Of a DNA stretch of 64,000 bases, positions 42,469 through 53,006 are shown one piece after another. Below the pieces are notes generated by a model, which ran no database searches, was not told where the DNA came from, and saw only the letters and a program-made list of their open reading frames with translations. The translations under genes and the position numbers were made by a program. The stretch comes from Rhynchopus sp. YZ270_cl-10. Taxonomy: Eukaryota > Euglenozoa > Diplonemea > Diplonemida > Diplonemidae. The first letter of the stretch is position 1. Every line of letters begins with the position of its first letter. The stretch is taken from NCBI GenBank assembly GCA_964035575.1, contig OZ037906.1, positions 310,001-374,000 on the forward strand, written 5' to 3'.

Positions 42469-43349
42469 CAGGGTTGCCCCTTGTTCTCGGAAAAAACAGC
42501 AAAATTCTGGATTTATGTTCCCGTTTTTTTCCTTTTTTTGGGTGGGGTTTTTTGCCCTTTTTCGGGCTTTCCGAGCTCTACCCTCACTGTAGTGGGGTCA
42601 TTTCGAGAAAATGGACAAGTTCTTGATTGATACAAATTTTGGTTACGACCACTAGTGCGTTGCTCACAATGCTAAATGAGTGTTAGAACTGTGATTCTGG
42701 GCCCACTTTAACCGCCCCTCGAAATTCAAAAGGGGTCCCAAACCCGGGCGCGCTACACGCGCGCGGAACTTTTTGCAGCTTTGGTCTAGTTGCATTTTGG
42801 CTGCAAAATGCAAGGGGATCCCCAAAGACGTTGGGAATATTATTTGGATGGGGCAGTGATTTTGTACCGGCATACGCTCCCTCGTGGTAACCGTGTGCAT
42901 GCCAATGAAGTGCTCTCTGGGGTTCGATCCGTGGAACCAGTGCTTCCGCCGATGAATGGTGAGGCGTTTGCACTTCTCTTTTTGCGGAGCAAAAAATAAT
43001 ATAAATGGCGCCGCAGGCAAAATTTTTTGGGTACGGTGTAAAAATCTAGCTTCCAACGAACCCTTTTTTTGCAGAGCAAAAAATGAAAAATGGCGCCGCA
43101 GGCAAAAAAAATTGGGGATACAGCCCTGGATGGTGCAGGATTTTGGTGTCAATTTTTTTTTTCTTGCCCCCTGAAAACTCTTGCTTTTGAGAGTTTCGAC
43201 CATTTCACCACACTGGTGGTGTGTCACCTACAGTGAAACCCACCAGAAACCACAAGAAAGCCCCCTAAGGAAAAAAAGGAAAAAAAAAAAGGAAAAAAAA
43301 ATTAAAATCCAGAATTTCATGTTCTCGGTCCCACTTAGGAACTTCCCTG
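42469..43349. mobile_element. hAT-like non-autonomous element (881 bp)
   Basis: Flanked by a perfect 8-bp target duplication CTTAAAAC (42461-42468 and 43350-43357). The ends CAGGGTTGCCCC and, inverted, CAGGGAAGTTCC follow the hAT CAGGG rule. Inside both ends GTTCTCGG and AAATTCTGGATTT are inverted matches. No transposase frame is visible. A family A SINE lies within it at about 42884-42985. Confidence 0.8.
42884..42985 (+). mobile_element. tRNA-derived SINE, family A, opposite orientation
   Basis: TGCATGCCAATGAAGTGC (A-box-like), GGGGTTCGATCCGTGG (B-box), then GAACCAGTGCTTCCGCCG and GTGAGGCGTTTGCACTTC. This is the only family A copy read on the plus strand. It lies inside the hAT-like element. 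Confidence 0.65.
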
Positions 43350-43377
43350 CTTAAAACCTCACCGTTTTTTTTTTCTT

Positions 43378-46300
43378 TTAAATCTTCGACTTGACAGCAA
43401 CGTGGTGTCTGGGTGGAGATACCGGGCGCCTCATAATTCCTCCTACAGATGGAAGGGAGGTGTCGTACATCAGGTCATGGTCGATCTCACGCGCTGCTTG
43501 CCTTCCTTCGTTGATAGCCCAGACCACGAGACTCTGTCCCCGCCTGCAGTCGCCAGCGGAGTACACTTTGGGGATGTTCGTGTGGAATTTTTGGCTTGGT
43601 GTCTTGACGTTCCCTCTTCTGTCCTTTCCTACCTCCAGCTGGTCCAGGATCGCTGCCTCTGGGCCAAGGAAGCCCATCGCGAGGAAGACCAAATCGGCCT
43701 TCTGCATGCGCTCTGTTCCAGGCACTTCGGACATCGCCCACCTCCCGTTGTGGTCCTTCGACCACTCGACAAGGCAGGTACGGATTCCGACCAATCTGCC
43801 TTGGTCGTCTCCGACAAACTCTTTGGAAAGTGTGTTGTACTGGCGGGGGTCGTTTCCTGTGGTGGCCATCACCTCTTCGTGGCCGTAGTCTACGCGGAAG
43901 ATGTGCGGCCATTGCGGCCAGGGGTTTCCTTCAGCACGTTCTGTCGGGGGCTGCGGCATGATCTCGAAGGATGTGACAGATGCAGCGCCCTGGCGCATGG
44001 AGGTGCCGATGCAGTCGTTTCCTGTGTCACCACCTCCGATGACGACAACGTGTTTGCCCTTCGCGTTGAGGTACCCTGCCTGGCTGTTTGCACCGAGGTA
44101 GTCCATTGCAAAGACAATGCCCTTCAGGTCTCTTCCCTGGATGGCGAGGTCTCTAGGCCAAGTGGCGCCTGTTGCGAGGAGGAGTGCATGGCTGTTGCGC
44201 AGAAGAAGCTTCGCATCGACGTTAACCCCAACCTCAGCGCGGGTGACAAACTCAACGCCTTCTTCCTCCATCAGCTCCACGCGGCGCTGAACGACCTTCT
44301 TGTCGAGCTTCATGTTTGGGATTCCGTAGGTCAAGAGGCCGCCTGCTTTCTCCGCTCTCTCGTAGACGGTGACGGTGTGGCCGGCTTTGTTCAGTTGGTC
44401 TGCTGCAGCCAATCCTGCAGGGCCCGAACCAATAATAGAAATGATCCTTCCGGTGCGCGACTCAATCTCTTTCGGGACCATCCAGCCCTTCTCCCATGCG
44501 TTGTCGATGATCGCCGCTTCGATGCTTTTGATGCTGACGGAGGGGGAGGAGATGCCGAGGACACATGCTCCCTCGCAGGGTGCAGGGCAGACGCGGCCGG
44601 TGAACTCTGGGAAGTTGTTTGTCAACAGCAAGGTGTCCAATGCCTCCTTCATTTGCCCCTTGTACGTCAGGTCGTTGAATTTGGGGATAATGTTCGACAG
44701 CGGGCATCCACTGTGCTGGGACGAACAGAAGGCGACACCACAGTCCATGCACCGTGCTGCCTGCACCTTCAGCTCTTCGGTGTCGTGGCGGCGCGCGATT
44801 TCGTTGAAGTCGCCGAGACGCTCCTTGGCATCTCTTTGGTTGTCCGTCTGCTTCGGGTACTTCATGAAGCCACGTGTTTTGTTGAGTGTCACAGTCTTGT
44901 TCTTCACCCCGGCCACAACGTCCTCAATATCCGGCATGGTTCCGTCCTCCTCGCGCACCGGTTTCTTTGCCTGCGGGCGGACCTTCTTGGATGCGATTTC
45001 CTTCATGACGCGTGCATAGTCCCTGGGCATGACCTTCACAAACTCGAGGACAGCGGAGGACCAGTTGGAGAGAATGACGCGGGCCACCTCGGACTGTGTG
45101 TCCTCGCGGAACTCTGTGAGGATCGAGCGGAGCCACGCCTTTTCCTTCGCCTCTGTGACCGATTCGAGGTCGACAATGGATTTGTTGCAGAGGCGGTCGA
45201 ACATCTGCGTCGGGTCGTAGATGTACGCCACACCACCGGACATGCCTGCAGCAAAGTTCTTCCCTGTGTCACCCAACACCACAACCTGCCCTCCTGTCAT
45301 GTATTCACACCCGTGGTCACCCACCCCTTCACACACGGCAACTGCCCCGGAGTTGCGCACACAGAAACGCTCAGAGGCAACACCACGCACAAAGAGCTTT
45401 CCCGCAGTCGCGCCATAGCAGCACACATTCCCGACCAACACATTCTCCTCAGATTTGAAATCCGTGTAAGGTCCGGGGACAACGACAATCTGAGGTGTGG
45501 TGGTGGTGTGGTGGTGGTGATGCCTAGTGAGGGTAATTCTTGCGCAGAATATGGCCCTTAGTGTGAGGGTGTGTGGTGTGGGTAGTATACCTTGCCCCCA
45601 GAGAGGCCCTTGCCGACGTAGTCGTTCGCATCGCCCTCGACACGCAGGGTGACACCGTTGATGAGGAAGGCGCCGAGGGATTGTCCAGCGGAGCCCTGAT
45701 GGGGTGGTGGTGTATGTTTGATGCCAGTTTTTTTGGGGAAATTATTGCAGTTAATTTTGACAAGAAGTAGTCAATACAAGTCTTTTCTAATGCCTTTAGC
45801 ATACCTTGAGTCTGATGGTGACGGTGTCCTCTGGGAGTCCTTGCGGGCCGTACTTCTTGCAGAGTACGTGGGAGAGTGTTGTGCCGAGGTTGCGGTCTTG
45901 GTTCCTGATGTCAAGCGAGACTGTCACAGGGGTGCCCGAGGCGATGGCGTCCTTGCAGTGCACATTGATGAGCGATGTGTCGAGCTGCGCATCAAGGTCA
46001 TGCTCCTGCGCAATCTGTTGCTTCGTTGCGGCCCCAGGCCTGAGCTCAAACGCGGGTACAAGCAATGCGGACAGATCCAACAGACGTGTCTTGTCATTCA
46101 GACGCTTCTTGTCCACATACAACAGATCGGACCGCCCCTGCATGTCGTCCATCGTCCTGAACCCGATGTTCGCCATGATCTCCCTCACCTCCTCTGCCAA
46201 CATAAAGAAGAAGTTGACGACGTGCTCTGGGGCGCCCTTGAACTTCTTCCTTAAGACAGGGTCCTGCGTGGCAACACCCACGGGGCAGGTGTTGAGATGG

Positions 46301-49300
46301 CACTTCCGCATCATGATGCATCCCATCGAGATCAAGGGCGCAGTGGAGAAACCGAACTCATCGGCACCAAGCAGCGAGGCAATGGCGATGTCACGACCGG
46401 TCTTGAGTTGACCATCGGTTTGGAGCACCACACGCCCACGGAGGTCGTTCAAGACCAATGTCTGGTGTGTTTCGGCAATCCCCAACTCCCATGGGAGGCC
46501 TGCGTGTTTAATTCCAGTCCAGGAGGCAGCTCCGGTCCCTCCGTCGTGTCCTGAGATGGTGATGTGCTCGGCTTTTCCCTTGGCAACACCGGATGCGATA
46601 ACGCCGACACCTACCTTGGAGACAAGCTTGACGCTGATGCGCGCTTCGGGGTTGGCGCATTTGAGGTCGTGGATGAGCTGCGCCAGATCCTCGATGGAGT
46701 AGATGTCGTGGTGCGGCGGGGGCGAGATCAGCCCCACCCCTGGCGTCGACATTCTGCACGCCGCAATCTCATCTGACACCTTGTGCCCAGGGAGCTCTCC
46801 GCCCTCACCGGGTTTCGCGCCCTGCGCCATTTTGATTTGGATCTCCTTCGCCTCCGCCAGGTAGTGGATGGTCACACCAAAGCGCCCAGAGGCAACCTGC
46901 TTGATGGCAGACTTCTTGGAGTCTCCGTTCTCAAGCGCATCGAAGCGGGTGGGGTCCTCACCGCCTTCTCCGGTGTTGCTTTTCCCCCCGATTCTGTTTA
47001 ATGCGATGGCAAGTGTCTCATGTGCCTCTTTGCTGATGGATCCGTACGACATTGCGCCGGTGCAGAACCGCTTCACAATGGCCGATGCAGGCTCCACTTC
47101 GTCAAGAGGAATCTTTTTGATGGACTTCATTCCGAGAAGTCCGCGGATCGTGCAGTCCTTTGTTGCGTCGTTGGTGACTTTGGAGTACTGCGCGAAGGAT
47201 TCTTTGTTTCCTGTGCGTGCGGCGTCCTGAACGCTTGCGATGGCGGCAGGGTCGTTGATGTGCTTCTCCCCTCCAGAGCGGTAGTGGTACTCACCAGGGT
47301 CGGGGAGAACGCAGTCCTTGACGGTGGGGCGGTCGGGGTAGGCGCTGTGGTGGTAGCGAAGGCCTTCGTTGGCGAGGGCTTGGAAGGTGACACCTTTGAT
47401 GCGCGACTGCGTGCCGGTGAAGCACCGCGACACCACATCCGCATGCAGTCCAACCGCCTCAAAAACCTGCGCACCACGGTAACTCTTCAACGTCGAAATC
47501 CCCATCTTGGACATCACCTTCCGCAGCCCTGTGTCGCACGCCTTGATGTAGTTCGCCGTCAACTGATCCAGCGTAAAATCATCCCTGCTCAACTTCCCTT
47601 GCCTCCTCAACTGCTCCAACGTCTCGAACACCAGGTACGGACACACCGCGTCCGCACCGTACCCTACAAGCAGTGCCATATGGTGAACCTCTCTTGCCTC
47701 TGCCGTTTCCACTATGAGACCAATGTGCAGACGTTTCTTCTCCTTGACAAGGTACTGATGCACCGCGCCCACAGCAAGAAGGGTGGAGATCGGGACGTTG
47801 TTGGGTCCCATGGCACGGTCGGAGAGGACAACGAGGCGGGCCCCCTTTTCGATAGCGGAGGTGACTTCTCTGCAGATCCGAGAGAGGGTCGTCTCCAGGC
47901 CGCGGACACCAAGCTTCTTCGGGAAGCAGATGTCCACCACAGCGGTTTTCCACTGCACAAACCGCATCGCATTGCGGTTGATATGCTTCAACGCCTCGCA
48001 CGCCTTCAAGCTGATGACCGGAGTCTCCATCTCAAGCCTCCCACACTGCTCCTGGTTCCTCGCAAGCAAATTCCCTGACGGTCCAATCGGGTTTCTCAAC
48101 GACATAATCACCGCCTCTCTGAAGGGATCAATCGGCGGGTTCGTCACCTGCGCGAAAAGCTGTTTGAAGTAATCATACACCAGATGCGGCATGTCAGAAA
48201 GGCACGCAAGGGGAGCATCGTTCCCCATAGACCCAAGCGCTTCATAGGCATTCTCTGCCATTGGCTGGATCAGAACGGAAAGATGTTCACGTGTCCATCC
48301 CATGCAACGCAGACGGGGGTCCGCCCCTTCGTCGAAGGGCTCAACACAGACCGGGGGGACTGCGGCAGTGAGCATGTCAAGAGTGATCTTCTCGGCAGCT
48401 ACCCATCTGCTGTAGGGGTGCTGCGTGCAGACGGTCTGCTTGATCACCTCATCGCGGGTGAATTCGTGGCGTTCGATGTCAACGAGAAGCATCTTCCCCG
48501 GCTGCAGACGACCCTTCGCCTTGATGTTGCTGTCATCAACCGGGACAACCCCGCATTCAGACCCCATGATCAAAACGTCATCCTTCGTCAACCAGAAGCG
48601 AGCGGGGCGGAGACCGTTTCTGTCCAAAATGGCGCCAGCATAACGCCCATCGCAGAACGCAAACAACGCCGGACCGTCCCAAGGCTCCATGATGTTCGAC
48701 CCCCACTCATAAAACCCTTTCTTCTCCTCTTCCATGTGTGGGTCGTTCTCCCAAGCCTCGGGGGCAACCAGCATCATGATCTCAGGCAAGGTGTGCTCGC
48801 CGTTTGCAATGAGAAAGTCAATCACGTTGTCCAGCGCAGAAGAGTCGGACCCATTCGGGTCGATGATCGGGAACAGCTCAGAGAGGGTTTCGTGGTCAAT
48901 CGTTGTAGAGCTCATGAGGCCTTCCCTCGCGGTCATCCAGTTTCTGTTTCCGACAAGGGTGTTGATCTCTCCGTTGTGCGACAGAATGCGAAGGGGCTGT
49001 GCACGGTCCCACGATGGGAAGGTGTTTGTCGAGAACCGGGTGTGCGTCACCGCGAAGGCGCTGAGGTACTTCGGGTTGGTCAGATCCTTGTAGTAGGGAA
49101 AGAGCTGTCCTGGCGTAAGCATCCCTTTGTAGACGATGAGGCGCGTCGAGAGCGAGCAGATGTAGAACCCTTTGTCGTAGGAGATGCGGTTCTGCGCGAT
49201 CTTCGCAACCACAAAGCAGGTCCGTTCAAAGTCTTTGAGTGTCATCGGCTTCTCGATCCCCTCCGTCTGGTAGGTGACAATCGCCTGCTCGATGATGGGC

Positions 49301-49764
49301 TCGCGAGACACCGCAGTAGGCCCAATGTTCGCCCCCTTCGGGTCAACAGGGACCTTGCGGTAGCCAAGCACCTCAAGCTGGAAGCGGTTGCAGATCTCCT
49401 CAAATTTCTGCTTGCATTCCATCCGGATGAGTCCGTCCTTGCTGAAGAAGACGTTCCCCACCGCATAATGACCGTACTCCGGAACCTCAATGGCCTGATC
49501 CTTAACAGACTCACGGATCAATTCATCTGGAACCCCGGTAGATATACCAGCTCCGTCCCCAGACGTCGCTTCAGACCCTTCGGCACCACGGTGCACCATG
49601 CACATCACTGCGTGGTGCGCTTCGTCCATGGTCTTCCGTGTGGCACGTCCCTGGATGTCCACGATCATGCCAACACCGCATGCGTCAGACTCATTCCGAG
49701 GGTCGTACAGTCCCTGTGCAGGGGGAAGACCAGTCAAACCTGGGGTAAGCTTGACAGCGCTCAT
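43378..49764 (-). CDS. Glutamate synthase, fused large and small subunits (NAD(P)H type), three exons
   Basis: Exons 49764-45805, 45695-45591 and 45489-43378 give 2058 aa. Introns of 109 and 101 nt begin GTATGC and GTATAC and end CATCAG and CCTCAG, all in phase 0. The enzyme converts glutamine plus 2-oxoglutarate to two glutamates with NAD(P)H. The N-terminal class II amidotransferase has its nucleophile at Cys29 ([10 protein letters not shown]). The FMN/synthase domain carries a 3Fe-4S motif [13 protein letters not shown] near residue 1150. The GXGXG-type alpha-subunit C-domain spans exons 2 and 3. The beta-subunit part has Fe-S cysteines ([11 protein letters not shown]...[16 protein letters not shown]), an FAD site ([12 protein letters not shown]) and a nucleotide site ([11 protein letters not shown]). 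The start follows the family alignment; an upstream in-frame Met lies in leader. No transit peptide is evident, so it is probably cytosolic. Confidence 0.97.
45530..45558. repeat. 27-bp palindromic repeat core, copy 3 of 3, inside an intron
   Basis: GGGTAATTCTTGCGCAGAAT then ATGGCCC, the reverse of the copies at 29957 and 35149. It occupies a quarter of the second intron of the glutamate synthase gene. Confidence 0.6.
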
Positions 49765-50361
49765 CTTAGCAAAAAGGGGACAGAAAGAACGCGAATGGTA
49801 TGGTACAGAGAGGGAGAAGGGGAGTTGGTTGTTTTGTGTGTTTTCTGTGGGGTGTAGTGTGAGGTGTGAGGTGGGAGGTGAGGTGATTTGGATGAGGGGT
49901 GGGGGAGGTGGGTGATGCTGTGTTCGGTTCAAAATTGTCTGAGGGAGGAGGGGAGCGGGGGAGGAGCGAATACTCTAAAAGATAGCAAAAAAAAAGAAGG
50001 CAAAGAGACGTTCTAAACTGACCTCAACAAAAACAAACAAAACTTGACTTTTACTTTAATTTTGTGATTGCAACAACAACAACAAAAAATCGGCCGGAAA
50101 AAACGATGTTCCGGCATACTCAACCCATATACAAACAAAAACTTGAAATACAACAGCCCGCTCGAGACAGTGTACCTAACCCCAAAAATCATTTTTAAAA
50201 AAGGTAGATGAACCTAAGCCTCTGATTCGTCGCAAACCTGCCCTACTCAGAGTACTACACAATGACGGGTAACACGTTATGCAGCATGGTACCCTTATTA
50301 TTATTATTCATGGCCAAGCGTATACCCAAAGATCACCTCCCCTCTCCCCCCCTCCCCCTCC
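49765..50361. other. Intergenic region upstream of glutamate synthase
   Basis: A CACC-rich leader, then A-rich sequence and a half copy of the hairpin repeat (GATGAACCTAAGCCTCTG near 50207). No gene seen. Confidence 0.5.
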
Positions 50362-51555
50362 TCACAGCTCAACGTCACCTTCACACGAGATAGCCGCATC
50401 CTGGAGAGGAACACCCCCCCAGCCTTCCCACGAATAGGATGGAGCCCTGTGTGGTGTATGCTGCACCTGGTGTACCCTGTGTACCTTCTGTATCTGCTGC
50501 ACCTGGTGTACCTTTGGTGTCCTTGGTACCGGTACCTGCTGACGTAGCGCATAGTGCTGCTGGGTCTGCATCTGTGGTACAACCCCTACCCTCTTTCTCG
50601 CACCCTCCACTGCGATTGCCATCCGCATCTCCCCTGTATCGTAGACATACCGGCTGGTCAAATCCCGCACGCATCGCAACACAACTTCCGGCCGTTGCAA
50701 CGATGCGGTCACTACTGCATACGGTTTCGCCTCCTCCTGCGGGTGGAATTTAAACCGCCCTGGGGAATATGGGGCGAGAATTCTCTCGAGAATATCCTCG
50801 TCCAACCTGCCTGCAGCATCGTCATACACACGAATTGAGATGTCGGCAGATCTGGGTGCGGTGCACCAGGGTAGCGGACCACGAGAATAGCGGTACATCT
50901 CTGGCACCCATGCTGCATCTACAGCTTCCATATGAGTTTGGATTGATGGAAGCAATAATGTTCTGAATGGATCACATTCAACCCCTTCGGCACCTTCTGC
51001 GACCACAACTACACCGTTGATTGATACCAAATCCTTCAATTCAATTTTTCCATTCATCAAAACCGATGCATGCACGTATTCAGAGCATGGACGGGAGACA
51101 CAAATCTCTACCACTTCCAACCCAAAGCTATCCAGCAACGCGACAATATCCATTAAGGACAACATACCCGGCATATTTGCCACCGCAGCGCGGGTGAGGG
51201 TGGGTGGCGGCGGGGCGGTCTTCGTTGCTGTGGAGATCTTCTGCTTTGCGTATTCAGGCTGCAATGTGTGGACTGCTGCTGCAGCGCGCAAAAGGTACTT
51301 CGTTGGCTCCGCCTTAACCCCAGGGGAGCGTACCAATCTGCCATCTAAATACTCTGCCGCATCTTCCGCAGCACCCGGGTGGCCAAATGTCAACACCGCC
51401 CCCAAAAGCCAAGACTCCCTCCGCATCTCATACGAACCTCCCTCCACCACTGCAGACTCTAACCCCACCCGAGCGCCCTCTAGCACATTCAATACTTCTG
51501 CAACAGAAAACCCGGGGGGGAGGTTTGTGACAAAGAGACGCGTGCGGGCGCCCAT
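50362..51555 (-). CDS. RNA-binding protein with N-terminal RRM
   Basis: A 397-aa protein. Residues about 5-75 fit an RNA recognition motif: RLFVTNLPPGFSVAEVLNVL begins with an RNP2-like strand, and SWLLGAVLTFGHPGAAEDAA corresponds to the RNP1 strand and following helix, though the aromatic residues of RNP1 are weak. Two further regions may be degenerate RRMs: MLSLMDIVALLDSFGLEVVE near 130-150, and ISIRVYDDAAGRLDEDILER...YAVVTASL near 245-300. The C-terminal 80 residues are Gln/Val/His-rich (HQVQQIQKVHRVHQVQH), from imperfect codon-level repeats. The role is probably mRNA processing or stability, which matters in trans-splicing organisms (inference). No intron is evident. A hairpin repeat lies about 45 bp upstream. 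Confidence 0.75.
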   Translation of the reverse strand: MGARTRLFVTNLPPGFSVAEVLNVLEGARVGLESAVVEGGSYEMRRESWLLGAVLTFGHPGAAEDAAEYLDGRLVRSPGVKAEPTKYLLRAAAAVHTLQPEYAKQKISTATKTAPPPPTLTRAAVANMPGMLSLMDIVALLDSFGLEVVEICVSRPCSEYVHASVLMNGKIELKDLVSINGVVVVAEGAEGVECDPFRTLLLPSIQTHMEAVDAAWVPEMYRYSRGPLPWCTAPRSADISIRVYDDAAGRLDEDILERILAPYSPGRFKFHPQEEAKPYAVVTASLQRPEVVLRCVRDLTSRYVYDTGEMRMAIAVEGARKRVGVVPQMQTQQHYALRQQVPVPRTPKVHQVQQIQKVHRVHQVQHTPHRAPSYSWEGWGGVPLQDAAISCEGDVEL

Positions 51556-51599
51556 TGCAAAAAAAGAAAAAGAAAAAGAAAAGTTTTAAAAAAAAAAAG

Positions 51600-51627
51600 A
51601 TGTCCTCTAAGCTTCGCTTAGTCACCT
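51600..51627 (-). repeat. Short hairpin repeat (CTTAGTCACCT family)
   Basis: ATGTCCTCTAAGCTTCGCTT then AGTCACCT, a compact copy with stem CTAAGC/GCTTAG, just upstream of the RRM gene. Confidence 0.6.
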
Positions 51628-51647
51628 AAAATAAAAAATGTGTATAT

Positions 51648-53000
51648 TATACATAGCGCTCTAATTAGAGTATTAGGGTATAATTAGAGTCTGGGATTTT
51701 GGGCCAAGTCAGTTAGAGTCCAGTTAGAGTATAATTAGAGTCGCTTTTCTTCAATTAGACTATAATTAGAGTGCAGTTAGAGCATAATTAGACTCTAACT
51801 ACACTCTAATTATAGTCTAATTAGAGTAAAACAACAGGCTTCTTGTAGGTGCAAACGCCGTAAGGAACCGGTTCCCCTAAGGTTCCTCTGTAGGACCCAG
51901 GTGCCCAGATACCCACATAGCTGAAAATAAGACTTGGGGAACCGAGTTCTCAGCCGGACTGGGACACAATGTGAAGGCGCTGTGGTCCGCCTGAAAGCGG
52001 GTCGGGGACCCGGTCGCGGGAGGGTGGGGGCCTAGTCCTAGTCCTACTGTACCTAGTACCCAGTACCGGGACTCGGGACCCGGCTTATTCTCAGCTATGG
52101 GCACCCAGGTACTCAGACCCGCGCAGTGGCACATGCCCTCAAGTGTGTGTGCCCCATACATTAGGGAATGCGATGCAAAAACTCTATGTGCACCTCCGGT
52201 GCAACGCCGCAGACAGGCCAAGCAGCGTTGGACTCAGAGGAATGCCTGCTGTGCAGGTATCAAACATGAGAAACTCCCAGCAACAAGGGGCGCCTTTTGG
52301 CGGGCATTATTGAAGGTGTTTGGGGTGCAAAATTTTCTACAAATGTTGATGCGCGGGTACAGAAGTGGTGTCTTGTTCTTTCATCTGTAGGAATGTAAAT
52401 ATCAATCGAATTTAACTACCACTAAGGGGTCGAAGGGGTAATCCCAGTATCAAAGGCTGTGTTGACGGGAAATCTATAGCGAGCATACGTTCATTTCAGC
52501 CGAAGAAATACTACTTATGAACCCAGGAGAGATCCAAGCCTCGCGTTGAACAACTACCCGCGATCGACAATACCAAAAGAGAATTCATAACAAAACAACA
52601 CTGCCCCATACACACTAAATAGCCATGCTTCAAGTGCATGCCCCTGGGCCAAAATTCCTGTGCTAAAAAGGCAACAAAACCATCCACAAGGAGTGTGAAT
52701 TGTGCACTGGTTTTCTGGGGGAACAAACAATATTTTCTTGTGTCTGGTTCTCTGCAAGCAGAGAACAGACTATCTGGATTACAAAGTCGAATTTCTTGCA
52801 CTAGCTATGACCCCTGGGTTGATGGCTATAGCATTGATTGATGTGCCCCTCTTTATTGACCCTCTTATAGGACTCTAATTAGACTCTAATTAGAGTCCAG
52901 TTAGAGTATTAGAGTTCAGTTAGAGTTTTAAAGACTCTAATTATACTCGAACTGCCGACTCTAATTATCTAGTTAGAGTCTAATTGGAGCGCTATGTATA
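51648..53000. mobile_element. DNA transposon-like element with array-type terminal inverted repeats (element 2)
   Basis: The 14-bp ends TATACATAGCGCTC and GAGCGCTATGTATA are flanked by a perfect 6-bp duplication GTATAT (51642-51647 and 53001-53006). Both ends run into arrays of palindrome-based units (CTAATTAGAGT, CAGTTAGAGT) at about 51660-51828 and 52866-52990. The interior from about 52195 to 52845 is homologous, inverted, to 4070-4855 of element 1. For example, TAGCTAGTGCAAGAAATTCG and GACACAAGAAAATATTG are shared. The only ORFs are short; the plus frame holds RRQAKQRWTQRN, matching remnants in element 1. It is non-autonomous or decayed. Confidence 0.78.
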
Positions 53001-53006
53001 GTATAT

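Larger units (their letters stand above)
37244..43377. other. Gene-poor region, A/T- and low-complexity-rich
   Basis: About 6 kb of A- and T-runs, SINEs, hairpin repeats and two hAT-like elements. A 62-codon minus frame near 37287-37470 (MENGLVTAGLPGDTAVLSS...) is the only ORF here with protein-like composition, and I do not call it. Confidence 0.5.

Noticed and set aside
43402-45561. 719-codon plus-strand ORF, and the 557-codon plus ORF at 48184-49857
   Set aside because: Antisense to the glutamate synthase exons, whose family motifs are unmistakable on the other strand.
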